This document shows positions 33,845-42,871 of a stretch of 64,000 nt of DNA, piece after piece; the first letter of the stretch is position 1, and every line of letters starts with the position of its first letter. Source of the stretch: GCA-2708415 sp964351905 (lineage in GTDB: Bacteria > Pseudomonadota > Alphaproteobacteria > Micavibrionales > Micavibrionaceae). Location of the stretch: contig CAYGPG010000004.1 in NCBI GenBank assembly GCA_964351905.1, positions 44,527 through 108,526 of the forward strand, written 5' to 3'. The position numbers and the translations under genes are program-made. Under the pieces are notes generated by a model, which searched no databases, was not told the DNA's origin, and saw only the letters and a list, made by a program, of their open reading frames with translations.

Positions 33845-35917
33845 CTACCCCGACACAAAAACGACATACGCCGCAATAATCATAATTAAAAAAGATAAAA
33901 AAACAGACACGACTGAGGCAACCTGCTCTCCTGATCTATAACCATAGTTCTTTTTATTCTCTAAGCGATCAGTAATTTTTTCTTTTTCTTTTTCTAACTC
34001 GTTATACCGTTGCATGGCTTGATAAAATCCACCTAGATCACTTGTAAATAATTTAGGATCATCAAAACAAAGCGCCATTTGGGTTAAATCCCCAGTTTTA
34101 GTCAATTTATCAATTGTCTTTTTGACACTTTCACGTTTCTTCGCATCGTGGAAACGCTCATAAACATCATCTAAATTTTTCGAAATCCATTCCGCAACCG
34201 CAACGGACTTATCTGAACGTGACCGTTTTTGTATTGTTGCCAGTGTTCTTAACTGCCCCAACATTCTCTTATAAGGCTCTTCTGACGATAAATCAGGCAA
34301 ATAAGGATCAATATTACGGCGATCTTTGACCGATAAAAATGAAATAATATGGCGATCAAAAATAATTTTAGGTTTTTCTGTGGCGCATACTTTCTCCAAA
34401 GCCATAAGAAAATCTTCAGGTGTTTGAACATAGTACTTATCAAGGATAGAACTGAGACAATGAGATTCAGGATTCATAGAATATAAGCATCTTTCTAAAC
34501 CTGAATTTAAAACTGTCTTACTTAAAAAACTCCTACAATTATCAAACTTTGAAATATAGCTCGTGATGTTTGAAATTTTTTGCATACGAATACATGAAAT
34601 AACAAACATGGAACGCATCACATCAATATAATCTTGAAGCTTTGACTTTTCTTGGTAAGCCTTGGTTAAACCTTTTCCAAAACCCGTCGCCTGAAAAGAA
34701 ATAGAATTATAATGTATCGGAACAGAGGGGTAGAGCGCCGTCGCCATCGCTGCAGCCCCGCGTGCATTATACCCTTCGCTACGATCAAAACCGCCCAAGT
34801 CTTTCATTGCTTGTTCAACTCGAACCTTGATTGTCTTATCTTCGACTGCGCGGTCAATCCAAAGATCAAGCTCCCCTGCTTCAATTAAACGCATTATCTC
34901 ATCTGGAAAATGCGTCATATCCATTGCCAAAATTTCTGGTCGTACATATTTTTTATTATTCAACAATAAAGGGCGTGTTGCCTTAACACGTTTTGGCGAT
35001 TGTTTTGGACTAAGGCGGCGGCCATCAATCCACGCCTCCAAATCTTCAATTGTCCAACGTTGTTCAGAATCGTCATAAAGAAGACCACGCAACAATTCTA
35101 ATGTTGCGCCACTTAATCGATCTTTAGAAAGAAGTGTCGCGTAGGTTCCCTTCTCAATTTTATGCTGAATAATCTCCCTCTCACTTTTTCCCTGCATTGG
35201 GTCATGGGATCGCATAATTACGGCAAGACTGACGCCAAAAGCATACAAGTCATCAGAAAGGAGCCCTTCTCCTTTTGTAATAGGATCAGACATAGCACGC
35301 TCTACTGGCTCATAAAGGCTCGGCAAGTGAAAGGATGCAGGCGCAGTTAGACATTCTCCTAACACAACTTTATCGCTTGTTTCCGTTCCTTGATAATAAA
35401 TATTCCCTGGCCAAATTTCACCATGCACATGATCTGCGTTTCGTAGAGCAACCAATGTTTGGATAAAGGGTTTTGCGATGTTCAAAATCACATCATCGTG
35501 CTTCCATCCCAACTTGGGAGAGAGCTCTTTAGGGTCAAGCAGCGCACGCCCCATAATATTCTCATAAACGAGACAGAAGCGTTCTTCTCGCACGTCAGGA
35601 AAATGAGCTACGCCAGCTTTGACAAGCTTCACCATATTTTGCGCGTTAACTTTAAAATATTTAGACGTCGCATTGCGCCGCGGCGTTAATGTCTTTTCAC
35701 AGACATAAGCGACTAGGTTTTGAAATACTTTATTACGTCCCGTTGCGGCAAAGGCTTTTACACTTCCTTTATTTAAATTTTCTAAAGGCTTATTCAAATG
35801 AATTATAATATCTTTACCAAACTCAACATCATGCGTTGTATGAGAAGATGGCTTTTTCTCTTCGCTTTTATCGGGCGAAAGATTTTCTTTTATATCTTCT
35901 GTTTGGGTATCAGACAT
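33845..35917 (-). CDS. Membrane-anchored protein kinase-like protein, predicted pseudokinase
   Basis: 690 residues. Residues about 45-310 follow the protein kinase fold: a catalytic-loop equivalent HGEIWPGN (165-172), a DFG position reading GEC (187-189), then LLSDDLYAFGVSLAVIMRS, the helix-F pattern. The catalytic Asp is Glu, the loop Lys is Trp and DFG is lost, so kinase activity is unlikely. Residues 330-620 are a helical region of unknown fold. A coiled-coil-like stretch (ELEKEKEKITDRLENKK) and one C-terminal membrane helix (VVSVFLSFLIMIIAAYVVF) follow. It precedes a small membrane protein and lies next to the Tad operon. Confidence 0.75.
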   Translation of the reverse strand: MSDTQTEDIKENLSPDKSEEKKPSSHTTHDVEFGKDIIIHLNKPLENLNKGSVKAFAATGRNKVFQNLVAYVCEKTLTPRRNATSKYFKVNAQNMVKLVKAGVAHFPDVREERFCLVYENIMGRALLDPKELSPKLGWKHDDVILNIAKPFIQTLVALRNADHVHGEIWPGNIYYQGTETSDKVVLGECLTAPASFHLPSLYEPVERAMSDPITKGEGLLSDDLYAFGVSLAVIMRSHDPMQGKSEREIIQHKIEKGTYATLLSKDRLSGATLELLRGLLYDDSEQRWTIEDLEAWIDGRRLSPKQSPKRVKATRPLLLNNKKYVRPEILAMDMTHFPDEIMRLIEAGELDLWIDRAVEDKTIKVRVEQAMKDLGGFDRSEGYNARGAAAMATALYPSVPIHYNSISFQATGFGKGLTKAYQEKSKLQDYIDVMRSMFVISCIRMQKISNITSYISKFDNCRSFLSKTVLNSGLERCLYSMNPESHCLSSILDKYYVQTPEDFLMALEKVCATEKPKIIFDRHIISFLSVKDRRNIDPYLPDLSSEEPYKRMLGQLRTLATIQKRSRSDKSVAVAEWISKNLDDVYERFHDAKKRESVKKTIDKLTKTGDLTQMALCFDDPKLFTSDLGGFYQAMQRYNELEKEKEKITDRLENKKNYGYRSGEQVASVVSVFLSFLIMIIAAYVVFVSG

Positions 35918-35941
35918 GATTAATATTTTTGCAAAAACCTG

Positions 35942-35980
35942 AAAACAGGCTGTTTTAAGAAAAACATTACGGACGTAATG
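35942..35980. promoter_or_regulatory. Two adjacent perfect palindromes upstream of the pseudokinase
   Basis: AAAACA-GGC-TGTTTT (35942-35956) and CATTACG-GA-CGTAATG (35965-35980) lie 25-63 bases before the start codon at 35917. Neither has a T-run, so they look more like operator sites or mRNA leader hairpins than terminators. Confidence 0.45.
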
Positions 35981-36066
35981 AGACAGGCGAAGAACTCACC
36001 TTTGTGAATAGTTTAATCTGCTTCGGCTTAAATGTAAATTATATGCTTACGGCGCATAACAAACGT

Positions 36067-37362
36067 TTATTTGCTCGAAAATGGGTCTTGCATCAAAATT
36101 GTATCATCACGATCAGGACTGGTTGATAGCAAGGCCACAGGCGCTTCGATCAATTCCTCGATATAACGCACATATTTGACCGCATCGGCCGGTACATCCG
36201 CCCAGCTGCGGGCTTCCAACGTTTTACCGCTCCAACCTTTAATTGTCTTATAGATTGGCTTAATCGCGGCCTGATCCACAGTAGAAGCAGGCAAATAATC
36301 AATTTCTGTACCGTTTAGATCATAAGCGACACAGACTTTAATCTCATCAAAACCATCAAGAACATCAATTTTCGTTAGAGCGATGCCATCAATACCGCCT
36401 GTTTTGATCGCTTGGCGCACCAAAACCGCATCAAACCAACCACAACGGCGTTTACGCCCTGTCGATGTCCCAAATTCGTGGCCTTTTTTACCCAATTCTT
36501 CACCCACATCATCATGAAGCTCTGTCGGGAAAGGTCCAGACCCAACACGCGTGGTGTAGGCCTTGGTAATGCCGAGCACATAACCAATTTTCTTTGCGCC
36601 AACACCTGCACCCGCCGCCGCTTGCGCCGCAACAGTATTAGACGATGTCACAAACGGATATGTTCCATGATCGACATCAAGGAAATGTCCTTGCGCGCCT
36701 TCAAACAAGATTTTCTTACCTGCTTTATCGGCGTCATCAATCGCCTTCCACGCTACGCCCGCAAAAGACAAAATTTTATCTGCCATCTTCATTAGCTCGT
36801 CATAAACTTTGATCGTTTGCAGCTCTTCTGCGCCCATCCCTTTTAAGGCAGCGTTATGATAGGAAAGCATATTTTCAATACGCTCTTTTAAATATTCAGG
36901 ATGCGCAAGGTCACACACGCGAATACCACGGCGCGCGACTTTATCTTCATACGCCAAGCCAATACCGCGACCAGTTGTGCCAATTTTCTTTGCGCCACGC
37001 GCCTCTTCCATCGCAATATCAAGCGCAGGGTGAACAGGTAAAATTAATGTCGCGTTTTCCGCAATCATCAAATTTTCAGGCGTGATATTAATGCCCTGTT
37101 TTTTGACATTATCAATTTCCCAAAGCAACGCCGCAGGATCAATGACCACACCATTGCCAATAATAGAAAGCTTACCCGGGCGCACGACGCCAGAGGGCAA
37201 AAGGTGCAGTTTATAAGTCACGCCATCCACAACCAAGGTATGCCCTGCGTTATGTCCGCCCTGAAAACGAACAACAACATCTGCTTCTTTGGATAGAACA
37301 TCAACGATCTTCCCTTTTCCTTCATCACCCCACTGCGATCCTATTACGGCAACATTAGACAT
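36067..37362 (-). CDS. purA: Adenylosuccinate synthetase
   Basis: 431 residues, the usual length. It makes adenylosuccinate from IMP, Asp and GTP. It has GSQWGDEGKGKIVDVL (P-loop and catalytic Asp), GGHNAGHTLVVDG, GTTGRGIGLAYEDK and GTSTGRKRRCGWFDAV. It lies 42 bases downstream of hisZ, the normal alphaproteobacterial arrangement. Confidence 0.98.
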   Translation of the reverse strand: MSNVAVIGSQWGDEGKGKIVDVLSKEADVVVRFQGGHNAGHTLVVDGVTYKLHLLPSGVVRPGKLSIIGNGVVIDPAALLWEIDNVKKQGINITPENLMIAENATLILPVHPALDIAMEEARGAKKIGTTGRGIGLAYEDKVARRGIRVCDLAHPEYLKERIENMLSYHNAALKGMGAEELQTIKVYDELMKMADKILSFAGVAWKAIDDADKAGKKILFEGAQGHFLDVDHGTYPFVTSSNTVAAQAAAGAGVGAKKIGYVLGITKAYTTRVGSGPFPTELHDDVGEELGKKGHEFGTSTGRKRRCGWFDAVLVRQAIKTGGIDGIALTKIDVLDGFDEIKVCVAYDLNGTEIDYLPASTVDQAAIKPIYKTIKGWSGKTLEARSWADVPADAVKYVRYIEELIEAPVALLSTSPDRDDTILMQDPFSSK

Positions 37363-37404
37363 TTATTTTTCCTTCTACTTTTTAAAGTTCAGATATTGTT
37401 TTTA

Positions 37405-38481
37405 TTAATTTTTACGAACGACAATCACGCCGCGCTCTTGTAATTTTTTAATCTCATCCCATGATGTATTTCCATCAACGCTGACACGTTCTTGCGTATC
37501 CTCAATTGTCACCGCTTGGCGCACGCTGTCCATATATAACGTAAAGCCTGTGGCATCATTCTTATCATTTCCTAGTAAACTATAACGACCGCCGCGTCCC
37601 AACTCCCCGCGCACTTGCGGCGCAAAGAAAGTAAAGCCAATACCTGTTTTATATTCAAGACCGCGACGTTCAATCAAATCAATCGTGATTTTTACATTCG
37701 ATAAATCATAAGCGGTCAGAGCCATTTTCAACTCTTCATACATCGCTTCTAAATCTTTAATTTCTGATTTTGCTACTTTGGGCAATTTTGCTTTTTTCAA
37801 ACTTTCAATCGCTTGATCCGCCATACCAGAACAATCCAAAAGCGAGACAAGCGGTTTTGAGATTTTATTCTTAATCGCTGCCAAGCCATCACGATCCCGT
37901 TTTTGCAAGAGCGATTCAATTTGGCTTTTTTCGCCATCACTTAATTTGAAAGACCCCATCAACGTATCAATCAAACCCGGAATGGTCAGATCAATGGATA
38001 AATTTTCAATCCCTAAATCACTCAATCCTTTTAAGGCCATCAACGCCATTTCAACATCATCAATGATTTTAGACGCGCCAATAAATTCTGCGCCCACTTG
38101 GCAAAATTGCCGCTCCGTGCGTAATTGCGACGCATTCACCCGTAATACATCCGCCGCATAAGACAAGCGCAAAGGACGTGGCATATTTTTCAATCGACTT
38201 CCTGCAATACGCGCAATTTGCGCCGTGGTATCGGCACGCACCCCCATCATGCGTTGCGATACAGGGTCCATCAGGCGAAACGTATTACGCGCCAAAGACT
38301 GCCCAGGGCCAGGTGCCAGCAAACTATCTTCAAATTCAACCAAGGGGGGTTTCACGCGGTCATAACCAAAAGCCGAAAACCCAGCTAGTAAAAGTGTCGT
38401 GATGCTCGCCTCTTCTTCCGCCTCAGGGGGCAAAAGGTCTTTCAGGCCATTGGGTAATAAAGCAGGCGTGGTTTCGCTCAT
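37405..38481 (-). CDS. hisZ: ATP phosphoribosyltransferase regulatory subunit
   Basis: 358 residues from MSETTPALLPNGL; the frame is open 28 codons upstream. It is a histidyl-tRNA synthetase paralogue: GLKDLLPPEAEEE at the N-terminus, RADTTAQIARIAGSRL (compare the HisRS motif 2 region) and GLEYKTGIGFTFFAP. It lacks the C-terminal anticodon-binding domain of HisRS. It activates and gives histidine feedback to the short HisG encoded at 0.8-1.4 kb. Confidence 0.93.
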   Translation of the reverse strand: MSETTPALLPNGLKDLLPPEAEEEASITTLLLAGFSAFGYDRVKPPLVEFEDSLLAPGPGQSLARNTFRLMDPVSQRMMGVRADTTAQIARIAGSRLKNMPRPLRLSYAADVLRVNASQLRTERQFCQVGAEFIGASKIIDDVEMALMALKGLSDLGIENLSIDLTIPGLIDTLMGSFKLSDGEKSQIESLLQKRDRDGLAAIKNKISKPLVSLLDCSGMADQAIESLKKAKLPKVAKSEIKDLEAMYEELKMALTAYDLSNVKITIDLIERRGLEYKTGIGFTFFAPQVRGELGRGGRYSLLGNDKNDATGFTLYMDSVRQAVTIEDTQERVSVDGNTSWDEIKKLQERGVIVVRKN

Positions 38482-38582
38482 GCGTCTTTCACATTTTTTA
38501 ATTAACGAATATGTATCTGGGATACAATCTACTTTTAGCGATCTATAATTGATAATCAAGGGCAAATCGCCACTTATCCGCC

Positions 38583-38597
38583 TTAATTCGTGCTTAA
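38583..38597. promoter_or_regulatory. CtrA-like site upstream of the EF-hand gene
   Basis: TTAA-TTCGTGC-TTAA, 74 bases before the start at 38672. Confidence 0.55.
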
Positions 38598-38671
38598 TTT
38601 AGTTATATAAACTTGGGAACCAATAAGAACAATAAACGTTCTTATGGTAGAACCTTTAAGGAGGATATATT

Positions 38672-39139
38672 ATGAAAACATTAAAAACAACATTACTAAC
38701 AACGGCTCTTATCGCCGTGGCCGCCGTCCCAGCCATAGCTGCAGAAGGCAAAAAGACAAAAGAAATCAAAGAACTCGTTGGCTATAACGTTACTGAAAAA
38801 GTTGAATATCAAGGCGCAAAAAAAGCGACTTTTATGAGAATTGATTCCAACAATGATGGATTTGTGACATCAAAAGAATTTATGGCAAAATCAAATTCAG
38901 AAAATGCTTATGAAGATTTTCTAAGCATGGATACAAGCCGTGATAAAAGAGTCACCATTGATGAATATGCAAGCTTTTCGAAAACAAAAGGCAATACGCA
39001 CGTTGAATCAGAACTTCACGGCAAAACCGCTGTTCGTGGCACAAATCTAAAATCACGTGTCATTGAACAAAAAACTTACTATCAACCTGTTGAACCAACA
39101 GTCGTTGAAATTAAAAATATTGAGCCCGCGGCTGAATAA
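38672..39139 (+). CDS. Exported EF-hand protein
   Basis: 155 residues, with a strong Shine-Dalgarno (AAGGAGG). A signal peptide is cleaved near AIAA-EGKK. Two EF-hand loops are seen: IDSNNDGFVTSKEF (complete) and MDTSRDKRVTIDEY (Lys at the usual Gly position). The tail is polar and ends AAE. It probably binds calcium in the periplasm or outside. It is a single-gene unit with a CtrA-like site upstream and a terminator downstream. Confidence 0.85.
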   Translation: MKTLKTTLLTTALIAVAAVPAIAAEGKKTKEIKELVGYNVTEKVEYQGAKKATFMRIDSNNDGFVTSKEFMAKSNSENAYEDFLSMDTSRDKRVTIDEYASFSKTKGNTHVESELHGKTAVRGTNLKSRVIEQKTYYQPVEPTVVEIKNIEPAAE

Positions 39140-39167
39140 TTTTTTTAACACCTAACAAAAATACGAA

Positions 39168-39197
39168 ACCCCGCATTCATTGCGGGGTCTTTTTTTA
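39168..39197 (+). terminator. Strong rho-independent terminator after the EF-hand gene
   Basis: ACCCCGCA/TGCGGGGT stem with a 5-base loop, then CTTTTTTT. Confidence 0.92.
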
Positions 39198-39225
39198 ATG
39201 TCATCATTCCGTTTGGTGAAATACC

Positions 39226-39291
39226 GTCATTCCGACGCAGGTCGGAATCTATTTTTCTCTAGCCATGGATCCCGACCTACGTCGGGATGAC
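39226..39291. repeat. Interspersed palindromic repeat (GTCATTCCGAC family)
   Basis: The left arm GTCATTCCGACGCAGGTCGG and right arm CCGACCTACGTCGGGATGAC are near-perfect inverted copies, each with its own smaller palindrome. It lies between the EF-hand terminator and glmM. Confidence 0.75.
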
Positions 39292-39318
39292 AGTCGGTAG
39301 TGTCAAAATGATTAAGTT

Positions 39319-40683
39319 TTACGCCGCCTGTTTTTGAATCACTTCACAAAGATCATTCACAACGCTTTCGACTAAGGCTTGATCATCGCCCTCTGCCATT
39401 ACACGAATTAAAGGCTCCGTCCCTGATGCACGCACAAGCAGGCGGCCTGAATCTTTCAACTTTTCTTCTGCATCTATAATTGCGGTTTTCACATTATCTT
39501 TGTTTAAAGGCGTTTCACCTGAATATTTTACGTTTTTTAACAATTGCGGCAACGGTGTAAAGACATTACAAACCTCACTCGCCGGCTTACCACTTTCATG
39601 AACGACAGAAAGCACCTGTAACGCCGCAAGCAAGCCATCCCCCGTTGTCCCAAAATCACTCAAAACGATATGCCCTGACTGCTCTCCACCGATATTAAAG
39701 CCAGATTGACGCATTTCTTCAACAACATATCTGTCACCAACACCCGTGCGGGTAAAGGCAATATTTTCGCCTTCAAGAAAACGCTCCAACCCTAAATTGG
39801 ACATCACAGTAGCGACAACGCCGCCTTTTAAAAACCCTTGTTCACGTTTGGCAAGTGCCAATAATCCAAGGAGTTGATCTCCATCAACAACTTGGCCTTT
39901 TTCATCAATAACAATCAAACGATCCGCATCACCGTCCAACGCAATGCCAATATGCGCCTGTTCAGCCACAACTTTTTCTTGTAAGTTCTTCGTCGACGTT
40001 GCCCCGTATCCTTCATTGATATTACGACCATCAGGGGCATTACCAATAGTAATAACCTCGGCCTCTAACTCCCACAGTGTCTTGGGCGCCACTTTATAAG
40101 CCGCGCCATGCGCACAATCAATAACAACCTTAAGGCCTTTTAGAGTTTTATCTTTGGACAATGCCCGCTTCACATATTCAATATAGCGACCATTGGCATC
40201 TTCCAAGCGCGACGCTTTGCCAATTTCATCAGGCGGCGGTAACTGTGTTTCCATGTCTGAATCTATCGCGGCCTCAATCGCCGCCTCAATCTCATCGGAC
40301 AATTTATATCCATCTTCACCAAAAAGTTTAATACCATTATCTTGATACGGATTATGCGACGCCGAAATCATTACGCCAATATCTGCGCGTAACGTGGTTG
40401 TCAAACGCGCAATGGCAGGTGTAGGAATCGGTCCTGTTAAAATAACATTCATACCCATGGCAACAAATCCTGCCGCCATCGCTTGTTCCAACATATAACC
40501 TGACAGACGCGTATCTTTGCCAATCACAACACGTTTTACAGGCCCCGTACCATTAGAAGAAGCCTTACGAAGAACATACGCCGTCGCCATTGCCACTTGC
40601 AACGCCATCCCCGCCGTCATCGGTGCCTTATTCGCCGTGCCACGAATACCATCCGTTCCAAAATATTTTTTAGTCTTTGTCAT
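39319..40683 (-). CDS. glmM: Phosphoglucosamine mutase
   Basis: 454 residues from MTKTKKYFGTDGIRG; the frame extends 12 codons further upstream. It interconverts glucosamine-6-P and -1-P for UDP-GlcNAc synthesis. It has the catalytic phosphoserine motif MISASHNPYQDNGIKLF, the Mg loop DGDADRLIVID, the sugar loop GGEQSGHIV and the phosphate loop RASGTEPLIRVM. It is downstream of ftsH, as in many proteobacteria. Confidence 0.97.
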   Translation of the reverse strand: MTKTKKYFGTDGIRGTANKAPMTAGMALQVAMATAYVLRKASSNGTGPVKRVVIGKDTRLSGYMLEQAMAAGFVAMGMNVILTGPIPTPAIARLTTTLRADIGVMISASHNPYQDNGIKLFGEDGYKLSDEIEAAIEAAIDSDMETQLPPPDEIGKASRLEDANGRYIEYVKRALSKDKTLKGLKVVIDCAHGAAYKVAPKTLWELEAEVITIGNAPDGRNINEGYGATSTKNLQEKVVAEQAHIGIALDGDADRLIVIDEKGQVVDGDQLLGLLALAKREQGFLKGGVVATVMSNLGLERFLEGENIAFTRTGVGDRYVVEEMRQSGFNIGGEQSGHIVLSDFGTTGDGLLAALQVLSVVHESGKPASEVCNVFTPLPQLLKNVKYSGETPLNKDNVKTAIIDAEEKLKDSGRLLVRASGTEPLIRVMAEGDDQALVESVVNDLCEVIQKQAA

Positions 40684-40760
40684 GATGACAAATATGAAGA
40701 AAAGCACCCCAAACGTCAATAAACCTTATGTTTCAGGGTGTTACAAAATAATATGAACAA

Positions 40761-40827
40761 CGTCATTGCATGGTTTATCCATGCAATCCAAAGGTTGTAC
40801 ATTACACGGACAAGCCTTGTAATGACG
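40761..40827. repeat. Interspersed palindromic repeat (CGTCATTGC family, variant)
   Basis: CGTCATTGCATGG, CCATGCAATCC, then GTACATTACACGG and CCTTGTAATGACG form two hairpins with matching outer ends. It lies between ftsH and glmM and resembles the 55213-55294 element at its outer ends. Confidence 0.55.
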
Positions 40828-40845
40828 GAGATTGGTTGAGCTAGC

Positions 40846-42762
40846 TTAAGCCCCTTGTGTTTCTGCACCGCCGATTTTGGTGGTTGGCACAGAGGCACGT
40901 GGGCCTTTATCTTTGGGGTCATCCTCTGGTTCGTCATCACGGATGATGGTTTTACCTTTTAGGATATCTTTGATTTCATCACCGCTCAGCAATTCATATT
41001 CCAATAAGGCTTTAGCCAACGTATGAAGCTCGTCAATGTTTTTGGTCAAAATATCTTTGGCACGATCATACGCGGTTTCAACAATGCCGCGCGTTTCTGA
41101 ATCAACCAAGTCCGCCGTATTATCCGACATTCCTTTTGATCCACCACGGCCACCGCCTAAATAAAGCTCCTGCTCATCCGCGGCATAGCGAAGCGGGCCA
41201 AGCTTATCGGACATGCCCCATTCGGTTACCATACGGCGCGCCGTATCTGTGGCTATTTGGATATCACTCGATGCACCCGTTGTGACTTGTTCTTCACCAA
41301 AGATCATTTCTTCGGCAATCCGTCCACCCATCGCAACAGACAAGTCTGCCTTCAACTTCGCTTTGGACATCGAAATACGATCCCCTTCTGGCAAACGCAT
41401 CACAAGCCCCAGCGCACGACCACGCGGAATGATTGTCGCCTTGTGAATAGGATCAGATTCTTTTTCATGCAACGCAACAATCGCATGACCCGCTTCGTGA
41501 TACGCGGTTAATTTCTTTTCATTTTCTGTCATCACCATTGATTTACGCTCCGCGCCCATCATTATCTTATCTTTGGCGCCTTCAAAATCATCCATATCGA
41601 CGGTGCGTTTATCTTTACGTGCGGCCAATAAAGCCGCCTCGTTCACAAGGTTGGCCAAATCCGCCCCAGAAAAACCAGGGGTGCCGCGCGCCAAAACTTT
41701 CGCATCAACCGTGCTGCCCAAAGGCACTTTTTTCATGTGCACTTTTAAGATTTTTTCGCGCCCTGTAATATCAGGCAGTGGCACCACGATCTGGCGGTCA
41801 AAACGACCCGGACGTAGCAACGCAGGGTCAAGAACATCAGGACGGTTTGTCGCCGCAATCAAAATCACACCTTCGGTGGCTTCAAATCCATCCATTTCAA
41901 CCAATAATTGGTTTAGGGTTTGTTCACGTTCATCATTACCGCCGCCGTGGCCTGCACCACGGTGACGCCCAACGGCATCAATCTCATCAATGAAGATAAT
42001 ACAAGGCGCATTTTTCTTACCTTGTTCAAACATATCACGGACACGGCTTGCCCCGACCCCAACGAACATTTCAACAAAGTCAGAACCAGAGATTGTGAAG
42101 AACGGCACTTCCGCTTCCCCCGCAACCGCACGCGCGGTTAGAGTTTTACCAGTCCCTGGAGGACCAACCAGCAACGCGCCTTTAGGTATTTTACCGCCAA
42201 GACGTTGAAATTTTTGTGGGTCTTTTAGAAATTCAACAACTTCTTCTAAATCCTGCTTGGCTTCTTCAATACCCGCAACGTCATCAAACGTCACACGACC
42301 ATGTTTTTCGGTCAGCATTTTTGCGCGCGACTTTCCAAATCCCATCGCGCCACCACCACCTTTGCCTTGCATTTGTTTCATGAAGAAAATCCAAACACCA
42401 ATCAAAAGCAACATCGGGAACCAAGACAGGAGCACAGAAAACGCACTAATCTTTTCAGCTTCAATTTCTTTACCTGTAATACGCACGCCTGTATCGGCGA
42501 TACGGTTCACGGCATTTTCCCCTTCGGGCACAATCACCGTGAAAGGTTTTTCACCGTTTGTGTAATTCCCTGTAATTTCCTGTCCTTGAATTGTCACATC
42601 GGCAATACGACCACCACGTGCATCATCCATAAATTCGCTGTAGGAGATTTCAGTTTTTTGCTCGCTCATCCCCATATTTCCATTTTGGAAAGAGTTCAGC
42701 AGGAAAGTCAGCAATAAGCCGATCGCGATCCAGAAAAATACATTACGTCCTAAATTATTCAC
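40846..42762 (-). CDS. ftsH: ATP-dependent zinc metalloprotease FtsH
   Basis: 638 residues. Two N-terminal membrane helices flank a periplasmic domain. The AAA+ domain has Walker A GPPGTGKT, Walker B IIFIDEIDAVGRHRG and the second-region-of-homology ATNRPDVLDPALLRPGRFDR. The zinc site is HEAGHAIV. It degrades membrane and short-lived proteins. The tail is acidic and Pro/Gly-rich. Confidence 0.98.
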   Translation of the reverse strand: MNNLGRNVFFWIAIGLLLTFLLNSFQNGNMGMSEQKTEISYSEFMDDARGGRIADVTIQGQEITGNYTNGEKPFTVIVPEGENAVNRIADTGVRITGKEIEAEKISAFSVLLSWFPMLLLIGVWIFFMKQMQGKGGGGAMGFGKSRAKMLTEKHGRVTFDDVAGIEEAKQDLEEVVEFLKDPQKFQRLGGKIPKGALLVGPPGTGKTLTARAVAGEAEVPFFTISGSDFVEMFVGVGASRVRDMFEQGKKNAPCIIFIDEIDAVGRHRGAGHGGGNDEREQTLNQLLVEMDGFEATEGVILIAATNRPDVLDPALLRPGRFDRQIVVPLPDITGREKILKVHMKKVPLGSTVDAKVLARGTPGFSGADLANLVNEAALLAARKDKRTVDMDDFEGAKDKIMMGAERKSMVMTENEKKLTAYHEAGHAIVALHEKESDPIHKATIIPRGRALGLVMRLPEGDRISMSKAKLKADLSVAMGGRIAEEMIFGEEQVTTGASSDIQIATDTARRMVTEWGMSDKLGPLRYAADEQELYLGGGRGGSKGMSDNTADLVDSETRGIVETAYDRAKDILTKNIDELHTLAKALLEYELLSGDEIKDILKGKTIIRDDEPEDDPKDKGPRASVPTTKIGGAETQGA

Positions 42763-42871
42763 GTGGGGTCATCCTTTTTTAAGTGGTTTATTGCAATTTA
42801 AGTGTTTTACGCTAAAAAGCAAGCATTTCCGCAGGTTTTATAGATAAATGAATACCGCAGAAATCAATGCA

